NCBI GenBank assembly: GCA_030631415.1
Contig: DAOVLE010000168.1
Coordinates: 1-11,737, forward strand
DNA length: 11,737 nt
Reading direction: 5' to 3'
Source of the DNA: JAAEQG01 sp023133475
GTDB taxonomy: Bacteria; Planctomycetota; Phycisphaerae; UBA1845
Shown piece after piece: positions 7,576 through 11,737 of the stretch. The notes under the pieces were generated by a model. That model did not search any database. It saw only the letters and a list, made by a program, of their open reading frames with translations, and was not told the DNA's origin. Position 1 is the first letter of the stretch, and the number at the start of each line of letters is the position of its first letter. Both the position numbers and the translations under genes were made by a program.

Positions 7576-8142
7576 ATGGTTCAGCAGGTGGATGTCGAAC
7601 GGATTATAAAGGCTGTTCGTGAGATTCTTATCGCCATCGGTGAGGATCCGGAACGCGAAGGGTTACAAAAGACGCCTCTGCGTGTGGCGTTAATGTACCA
7701 GGAACTCTTCGAGGGGCTCGATCTGGACCCGGCCCGGCATCTGGAGACCAACTTCACCGAAACCTACGACGAGATCGTCATCCTCCGTGACATCCCCTTC
7801 AACTCGATGTGCGAACACCATCTGATGCCCTTCGAAGGCAAAGCCCATGTTGCCTATCTGCCGGCTGGCAGGGTTGTCGGCATCTCCAAATTGGCACGGG
7901 TGGTGGATGAATATGCCCATCGCCCACAGGTGCAGGAACGCCTTACCTCCCAGGTGGCGGACGTGATCATGAAAACCATCGAGCCCAAAGGGGTGGCTGT
8001 GGTGATCCAGGCCACCCACACCTGCATGACCTGTCGGGGCATCAAGAAGCCCGGAAGCCTCATGATGACTTCGGCAGTCCGCGGCCGATTCCGCAGCGAT
8101 GCCCGCACCCGCGGTGAGATCATGGCACTGCTGCACCAGTGA
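7576..8142 (+). CDS. folE: GTP cyclohydrolase I
   Basis: A 188-residue cytosolic enzyme that converts GTP to 7,8-dihydroneopterin triphosphate and formate, the first step of tetrahydrofolate (and, in some bacteria, queuosine precursor) synthesis. A strong GAGGAGGT (7562-7569) 6 nt before the ATG fixes the start. The zinc site is complete: Cys79 and His82 in MCEHHLMPF and Cys150 in HTCMTCRG, matching Cys110, His113 and Cys181 of the E. coli enzyme with the same spacing. His81 and His148 match the catalytic His112 and His179. Residues 96-118 carry the conserved PAGRVVGISKLARVV-EYAHRPQVQERLT block. The length is normal for the short bacterial form. No other folate gene is in the window. Its TGA stop begins a 45-bp block repeated at 8315. 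Confidence 0.97.
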   Translation: MVQQVDVERIIKAVREILIAIGEDPEREGLQKTPLRVALMYQELFEGLDLDPARHLETNFTETYDEIVILRDIPFNSMCEHHLMPFEGKAHVAYLPAGRVVGISKLARVVDEYAHRPQVQERLTSQVADVIMKTIEPKGVAVVIQATHTCMTCRGIKKPGSLMMTSAVRGRFRSDARTRGEIMALLHQ

Positions 8143-8184
8143 CACCAACGGCAGGTTTGCAACCTGCCCTACAGGTCTGGTGGG
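8140..8184. repeat. 45-bp direct repeat, copy 1, with a GTAG element
   Basis: This block matches 8315-8359 at 41 of 45 positions, in the same orientation. It begins with the TGA stop of folE. Inside it, 8150-8172 is a minus-strand GTAG element of the variant stem GGCAGGTT / AACCTGCC. The two copies flank the R3 repeat pair. Confidence 0.75.
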
Positions 8185-8299
8185 TGGCCCATCGCTTTAG
8201 CGGTGGGGGACACGAATGGTTCGTCCGAGCACCGTCGGTCCCCGTAGCGGCATGGGTGCTTGGATTCGCGTCCCCCACGGCTAAAGCCATGGGCCACCC
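8182..8299. repeat. Intact paired inverted hairpin repeat (family R3)
   Basis: Two 36-nt arms, 8182-8217 and 8264-8299, are imperfect reverse complements around a 46-nt centre. Each arm also folds by itself: left CCCATCGCT / AGCGGTGGG around TT; right, read on the minus strand, CCCATGGCT / AGCCGTGGG around TT. With the 47-82 arm (CCCACCTCT / AGAGGTGGG) this makes three different stems that all pair. It lies between the convergent folE and hflX and may act as a bidirectional transcription barrier, which is inference. Confidence 0.75.
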
Positions 8300-8314
8300 C
8301 GCCGAACAATACCA

Positions 8315-8359
8315 TGACACCGACGGCAGGTTTGCAACCTGCCCTACTCGTCTGATGGG
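8315..8359. repeat. 45-bp direct repeat, copy 2, with a GTAG element carrying the hflX stop
   Basis: Second copy of the 8140-8184 block. Its minus-strand GTAG element occupies 8325-8347, and the TAG in that head (8344-8346) is the hflX stop codon. The right end of the block covers the last codons of hflX. Confidence 0.75.
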
Positions 8360-9666
8360 GGGGCGATCACGCTGAGAGCTGGATACCGGCCGACCAACTG
8401 CTTGAGATGTGTGGGGTTGATGCGAATGCGCATCTCCACATAGTTCGATTCGTAACGGCGTTCCGCGATGGCGGCTTTCTGGTCGATCTGGGCGATCAGC
8501 TTGCCTTCGTGCACGGGTATGCGGACGGTGACCTCGATGATCCTGCGATTGAGCCACTCGCGAACCCTCTCCACCAGGCAGTCCAGCCCCATGCCGGTGG
8601 TGGCGGATATGCGCAGGGTGGCGGGCAGGCGGGTCTCCAGAACCTGGATGATGCTTTGGTCCTCGGCAATGTCGCACTTGTTCAGTAGAGCCAGAGTCGG
8701 GGCGTCGGTGCAATCAAGTTCGCCCAGAACCCGATCAACGGCGTCCACCTGACGCGGTGCGTCCCGTGAGGAAACATCCACCACGTGCAGACGGAGGTCG
8801 GCGTGGATGGTGGCTTCGAGGGTGGCCTGGAAGGATGCCACCAGCCGGTGAGGCAGGTCTCGCACGAACCCGATCGTGTCGCTGAGCAACACGGATTGCC
8901 CCTCGCCAAGATTCCAGCGGATGGTCTTGGTGTCAAGGGTGGCAAACAGCTTGTCCTCGACGTGCTGCCCGGCGTCGGTAAGAGCGTTAATCAACGTGCT
9001 TTTCCCGGAGTTGGTGTACCCCACCAGCGAAACGGTGAACTCATCCCGCCGGGCCTGCACCTCGCGCAGTTTGCGCCGGTCGATTTCATCGAGCTTGCTC
9101 TTGAGGTGGGTGATGCGGCGCCCGACGATGCGCCGGTCAACCTCGATCTGGCGTTCCCCAGGCCCACGAGTGCCGATCCCCCCAACGGCTCCAGCCCCGG
9201 TGGCACCGCCCACCCCGGCGATCCGCTCCAGGTGGGACCACATGCCGCGCAATCGCGGAGCGGTGTACTGCAACTGGGCCAACTCCACTTGCAAACGGGC
9301 CTCCAGAGTTTGGGCCCGGGCGGCGAAGATGTCCAGGATCAACTCGCTACGATCGAGAATTTTGCGTTCGATCACCTCCTCGAGGGCTCGAATTTGCGAA
9401 GGGGCCAACTCGTTATCGAAGATGACCACGGTAGCTTCGTTGGCATCGGCGCGCTGGCGGATTTCCTGGACTTTACCCCGTCCCGCATAGGTCCGGGCGG
9501 AGGGTCGCATGCGCTTCTGGGTCATCCCGTCCACGACCTGTGCCCCGGCAGCCTCCGCCAGTGACGCAAGCTCGCCCAACGGGTTACGAGCGTCGAAATC
9601 CACACCGGGCAGAACCACCTTCACCAACAGGGCTCGCTCCCGCTGGACCGATAAATCCTCTCGCAC
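8344..9666 (-). CDS. hflX: Ribosome-associated GTPase HflX
   Basis: A cytosolic TRAFAC-class GTPase that in E. coli splits stalled 70S ribosomes after stress. The frame is open up to an ATG at 9777, but a good promoter (9755-9784) overlaps that ATG, so I place the start at GTG 9666 (440 residues), although its ribosome binding site is weak; TTG 9669 or 9678 are alternatives. The N-terminal HflX domain begins around RERALLVKVVLPG and holds the KVQEIRQR and LDRSELILDIFAARA blocks. A Gly-rich loop GGIGTRGPGERQIEVDRR follows. The G domain has G1 GYTNSGKST (216-224), G3 DTIGF (263-267), G4 NKCD (329-332) and G5 SAT (354-356). The Gly-rich segment before GGIG is longer than in E. coli. The gene ends inside a GTAG repeat and faces folE. 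Confidence 0.95.
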   Translation of the reverse strand: MREDLSVQRERALLVKVVLPGVDFDARNPLGELASLAEAAGAQVVDGMTQKRMRPSARTYAGRGKVQEIRQRADANEATVVIFDNELAPSQIRALEEVIERKILDRSELILDIFAARAQTLEARLQVELAQLQYTAPRLRGMWSHLERIAGVGGATGAGAVGGIGTRGPGERQIEVDRRIVGRRITHLKSKLDEIDRRKLREVQARRDEFTVSLVGYTNSGKSTLINALTDAGQHVEDKLFATLDTKTIRWNLGEGQSVLLSDTIGFVRDLPHRLVASFQATLEATIHADLRLHVVDVSSRDAPRQVDAVDRVLGELDCTDAPTLALLNKCDIAEDQSIIQVLETRLPATLRISATTGMGLDCLVERVREWLNRRIIEVTVRIPVHEGKLIAQIDQKAAIAERRYESNYVEMRIRINPTHLKQLVGRYPALSVIAPPSDE

Positions 9667-9754
9667 CAACTCTGCCAAAAGACTGAATCCCGCATTGAAC
9701 ACGCCGCAAAAACCACAAACGCTAAACGTTTGATCCTTCGCCAGCTTGGCAGTA

Positions 9755-9784
9755 AGTATACACCCGTCCAAAACCATTCGTCAA
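9755..9784 (-). promoter_or_regulatory. Predicted sigma70-like promoter of hflX
   Basis: On the minus strand TTGACG (9784-9779) is followed by an 18-bp spacer and TATACT (9760-9755), each 5 of 6 to consensus. Transcription would begin near 9748, downstream of the ATG at 9777 and about 80 nt before the GTG at 9666. Confidence 0.55.
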
Positions 9785-9824
9785 CGGGTGTGATACACCG
9801 CAGGCAGCGCGACCAAGTCACAAC

Positions 9825-10071
9825 GGTGGGTAAAACCCACCCTGCAACTGTGATTACGCAGTTTTTCACGCTCCACTTTTACGCACTCCCCTTTGGGTCG
9901 CCGCTAAACGCTACGGACTTGTCGCCGCTAAATCTGGATAATTCATGAACGCAGAGACGCAGAGAGCGCAGAGAAGAGCGAGAAGAGATGAGGATAAGGG
10001 GGGAAGAGTCGAAACTGGGCAACGCTGCCAACCCCACATTTTCCATTTTTCATTTTCCATTTTCCATTTCC
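9825..10071 (-). repeat. Composite intergenic repeat, second full copy, minus orientation
   Basis: Read on the minus strand: heptamer array (10071-10037; GAAAATG with one AAAAATG unit); the CTCTGCG module (9976-9942), an exact 35-bp reverse complement of 4994-5028; TTTAGCGGCGACAAGTCCG then TAGCGTTTAGCGGCGACCC (9933-9884); then AATCACAGTT leading into a diverged GTAG-type element (9845-9825) with head GCAG and stem GGTGGGT / ACCCACC. The order equals that at 4930-5145. Most of the hflX-GNAT gap is this element. No gene is seen in 9785-10202. Confidence 0.7.
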
Positions 10072-10092
10072 TCCGTGCTCCGTGGTGGATTT
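10069..10092 (+). repeat. TCCGTGCTCCGTGGTGGA module
   Basis: It directly follows the CATTTTC heptamer tract. A similar module (CTGCGTGCTCCGCGGTGAA) follows a similar tract at 2502-2520, so tract and module travel together. Nothing else is recognised between 10093 and the GNAT start. Confidence 0.45.
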
Positions 10093-10202
10093 AATGCGAT
10101 TGCTTTGGCGGTTGGCTCGTCATGGTGGCAAGGGTTTGGGCAGGCGACTATCATACGTGGGTGCTCGACGAGGGCGTGCTGAGGGTTGCTGTTGGTTAAT
10201 GG

Positions 10203-10754
10203 ATGGCCCCAGTGATAAGGCAAATGGCAACTGGAACACTGCATCTGCGCCGTTTTCTCTCACTCTATGCCGAGACGGTGGCCGGCTGGGTCGCGGACGA
10301 CCAGGAGCTTTTCTGGTTGGCTCCGAGCACCGAAGCACCCCTGACGGCTGACAAGGTGTTGGGATGGGCGCGAAAGGCAGGGCATCCATTTTTGCTGTGC
10401 ACCGGGGATGACGAGTGCCCGATCGGCTATGCCGAGCTGAACCCGCTCCGCCGCCGCCGGGACCACCTCTGGGTGGGCCATGTTATTGTCGCGCCTGCTT
10501 GGCGTGGGCATGGGGTTGGCGTGTTGTTCATGCGTATGCTTCTGGAACACGCTTACAATGATTTGAGGGCGAACCAAGTCTCGCTGGTCGTGTTCCCCAA
10601 TAACCACGCAGCCATCCAGTGCTACTTGCGGGTGGGCTTCACCTCTCGCGAGGAGCAGTATCACAAGTTTGGCCGGCCCGCAAAATCATATCGCATGTTG
10701 CATCTGGTCTCAGTAGGGCGGGTTCCACCCGCCGAACCAAGGCAAGAAGCGTAG
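10203..10754 (+). CDS. GNAT family N-acetyltransferase
   Basis: A 183-residue cytosolic acetyl-CoA-dependent acetyltransferase of unknown substrate. The start is uncertain: ATG 10203 has no clear ribosome binding site, and GTG 10212 (after GGATGG) or ATG 10224, just before TLHLRRF, are possible. The fold is readable: LHLRRFLSLYAETVAGWV (strand 1 and helix 1), PIGYAELNPL (strand 4 start), LWVGHVIVAPAWRGHGVGVLFMRMLLEHA with the acetyl-CoA loop RGHGVG (about residues 100-105, the R/QxxGxG/A motif), then VSLVVFPNNHAAIQCYLRVGF, the usual GNAT end with a Tyr in the helix. The last 17 residues or so (from VGRVPPAEP) are encoded by two GTAG repeats, and the TAG stop lies in the second, so the original C terminus was probably shorter. 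It faces the SDR gene. Confidence 0.88.
   Translation: MAPVIRQMATGTLHLRRFLSLYAETVAGWVADDQELFWLAPSTEAPLTADKVLGWARKAGHPFLLCTGDDECPIGYAELNPLRRRRDHLWVGHVIVAPAWRGHGVGVLFMRMLLEHAYNDLRANQVSLVVFPNNHAAIQCYLRVGFTSREEQYHKFGRPAKSYRMLHLVSVGRVPPAEPRQEA
10713..10733 (+). repeat. GTAG-headed REP-like element inside the GNAT reading frame
   Basis: Exact consensus: GTAG head, stem GGCGGGT, loop TCC, stem ACCCGCC. It is read in frame as VGRVPPA near the C terminus of the acetyltransferase. Confidence 0.8.
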
Positions 10755-10807
10755 GGCGGGTTCCACCCGCCACGCCAAGCCGAGAAGGCGGGTGGAACCC
10801 GCCCTAC
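10751..10807. repeat. Inverted pair of GTAG elements between convergent genes, supplying both stops
   Basis: Exact consensus copies at 10751-10771 (plus) and 10787-10807 (minus), 15 bp apart, the same spacing as the 5125-5181 pair. The plus head holds the GNAT stop (10752-10754) and the minus head holds the SDR stop (10806-10804). The whole 49-bp gap between the two genes is this pair, which probably serves as a bidirectional hairpin. Confidence 0.85.
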
Positions 10808-11589
10808 AGGCATTGTGTTCGACCACCATCGACCGGCAGGTTTATACCGTTAACGTAACTCGCAGCCGGTGAGGCCAGGAAACCTACCGCGGCGGCGATT
10901 TCCTCCGGTGCTGCAAACCTGCGGGCGGGAATCTCAGCCTTGATGCCCGCTTCAATCTCCTCGAGGGTGGTGCCGGTCTGGTCGGCTTTGCGCTTAAGCA
11001 GTGAGCGTAGCCGTTGGGTGTCCGTGTATCCGGGTAGGACGTTGTTGACCGTAATGCCGAACGGGCCTAACTCGCCCGCCAACGTTTTGGCCCAACTGGC
11101 CACCGCCCAGCGCGTGGTGTTGGAAACGCCCAGCCCCGGGATCGGCTGCTTCACCGAGATGGAGATGATGTTGATGATGCGTCCGAAGCCGGCCTGCTTC
11201 ATGCCCGCAACCACAGCCTGAGTCAACAGATGGTTGGCAATCAAGTGCTGAGAGAAAGCGGCTTGGAATGCCTGGGGGTCGGCGTCGAGAATCTGGCCTG
11301 GGGGCGGCCCGCCGGTGTTGTTCACCAGGATGTGTATCGGGCCATGTGCCTCGATATGGCCTGCCACCTTGTCGGGCAATGCCTGCGGATCGACGAAGTC
11401 CACGCACAGGTAATGGTGGGCTTGCCCTGCCGCAGTGCTCAACTCGGATCGGACCTGCCGCAAGTTCTCTTCGTTTCGGGCGACAAGCGTGACCGCCGCC
11501 CCGAGACGTGCCAACTCGTGGGCACACGCCCGCCCGATGCCCTGGGTACTGCCGCAAACCAATGCCCTTCGGTCCATGAGCTGATCCAT
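10804..11589 (-). CDS. Atypical short-chain dehydrogenase/reductase (FabG-like)
   Basis: A 261-residue Rossmann protein starting at ATG 11589; ATG 11577 (MDRRALVCG) is a close alternative with GGA 7 nt upstream. The open frame extends to 11703, but that part translates repeats, so I exclude it. The cofactor motif is CGSTQGIG (12-19), an altered TGxxxGxG; Asp64 (CVDFVDP) fits the adenine-contact position. NNTGGPPPG (90-98) replaces NNAG. The active site is non-standard: Ser143 is present, but the Tyr and Lys of YxxxK are replaced by Ser156 and Arg160 (VSNTTRWAV). The C-terminal half (GITVNNVLPGYTDT, VDGGRTQCL) is typical. FabG-like SDRs with GGPPPG and this SN..R change are a recurrent subgroup, so the change is probably inherited. 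The substrate is unknown. A GTAG repeat ends 4 nt upstream of the start and another supplies the stop. Confidence 0.88.
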   Translation of the reverse strand: MDQLMDRRALVCGSTQGIGRACAHELARLGAAVTLVARNEENLRQVRSELSTAAGQAHHYLCVDFVDPQALPDKVAGHIEAHGPIHILVNNTGGPPPGQILDADPQAFQAAFSQHLIANHLLTQAVVAGMKQAGFGRIINIISISVKQPIPGLGVSNTTRWAVASWAKTLAGELGPFGITVNNVLPGYTDTQRLRSLLKRKADQTGTTLEEIEAGIKAEIPARRFAAPEEIAAAVGFLASPAASYVNGINLPVDGGRTQCL

Positions 11590-11593
11590 CCCT

Positions 11594-11614
11594 GTAGGGC
11601 GGGTTCCACCCGCC
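11594..11614 (+). repeat. GTAG element just upstream of the SDR start
   Basis: Exact consensus copy. On the minus strand it occupies the place where the ribosome binding site of the SDR would be, so its hairpin could limit translation if ATG 11589 is used. Confidence 0.75.
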
Positions 11615-11633
11615 ACCCGCCAGGACTGTTGTA

Positions 11634-11676
11634 CCGCCGGCATCTTGCCGGCATCCTGCCGGCTGGAAGCCGGCGG
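11634..11676. repeat. GCCGGC repeat with exact 11-bp period
   Basis: GCCGGC begins at 11636, 11647, 11658 and 11669, always 11 bp apart. The ends CCGCCGGC and GCCGGCGG are reverse complements, so the whole block can fold. It lies upstream of the SDR gene and is unlikely to be coding. Confidence 0.65.
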
Positions 11677-11682
11677 TTCGAT

Positions 11683-11713
11683 GGTGTCAGACACCCTGAC
11701 CACGCTTGCGTGG
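11683..11713. repeat. Two short adjacent hairpins
   Basis: GGTGT-CAG-ACACC (11683-11695) and CCACGC-TT-GCGTGG (11700-11713) are perfect small inverted repeats. They belong to the repeat-rich upstream flank of the SDR; no gene is seen from here to the window end. Confidence 0.5.
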
Positions 11714-11737
11714 CCCTGCGCTCGGTAGTTGATCCGA

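Noticed and set aside
8143..8343. Classical Rho-independent terminators for folE and hflX
   Set aside because: Hairpins are strong but no run of T follows any stem; they may still stop transcription or protect 3' ends, which I record only as inference.
8785..9564. 259-codon plus-strand frame opposite hflX
   Set aside because: HflX motifs on the other strand are complete; this frame has no recognisable domain.
11590..11703. N-terminal extension of the SDR to the ATG at 11703
   Set aside because: Those 38 codons translate a GTAG repeat and the GCCGGC block, and SDRs normally begin a few residues before the Rossmann motif.

Overview
The window is a GC-rich bacterial chromosome segment, most likely from a planctomycete of the Phycisphaerae type. 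The main evidence is the first protein. It combines FG-GAP repeats, a Cys-rich linker ending in NGIPDECE, and a dockerin-like tail with two GDVNxNG/CDVNGDG...TAADL motifs, a combination I associate with Planctomycetota. The intergenic DNA is also crowded with short interspersed hairpin repeats. No rRNA, tRNA, CRISPR array, phage gene or transposase is visible.

Layout. Positions 1-308 are non-coding repeats, including a 117-bp MITE-like insertion nested inside another repeat. A secreted FG-GAP/dockerin protein lies on the minus strand (309-2231). After 590 bp of repeats and leader sequence come two secreted DUF3857/transglutaminase-like paralogues on the plus strand (2824-4908 and 5237-7339). 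The first keeps a Cys-His-Asp triad; the second has lost the Cys and the His. folE (GTP cyclohydrolase I, 7576-8142, +) follows and converges on hflX (8344-9666, -) across a repeat-filled spacer. hflX has a good sigma70-like promoter that argues for a start inside the long reading frame. A GNAT acetyltransferase (10203-10754, +) converges on an atypical SDR oxidoreductase (10804-11589, -).

The genes do not form an obvious pathway. The two transglutaminase-like proteins are probably related in function and exported. folE, hflX, the GNAT and the SDR look like independent single-gene units separated by repeats.

The most unusual layer is non-coding. At least ten copies of a 21-23 nt element with a GTAG head and a GGCGGGT/ACCCGCC-type stem match the architecture of REP sequences mobilised by RAYT (Y1-type) transposases, and several stems carry compensatory changes. 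Two other hairpin families (152-214; 47-251 and 8182-8299) also show compensatory stem changes. Three genes (hflX, GNAT, SDR) take their TAG stop codon from the GTAG head of such an element, and these are the only TAG stops in the window. A composite repeat of about 220-250 bp (heptamer array, CTCTGCG module, GTTTAGCGGC module, GTAG element) occurs in inverted orientation at 4930-5145 and 9825-10071, with partial copies at 2481-2579 and 7350-7501.
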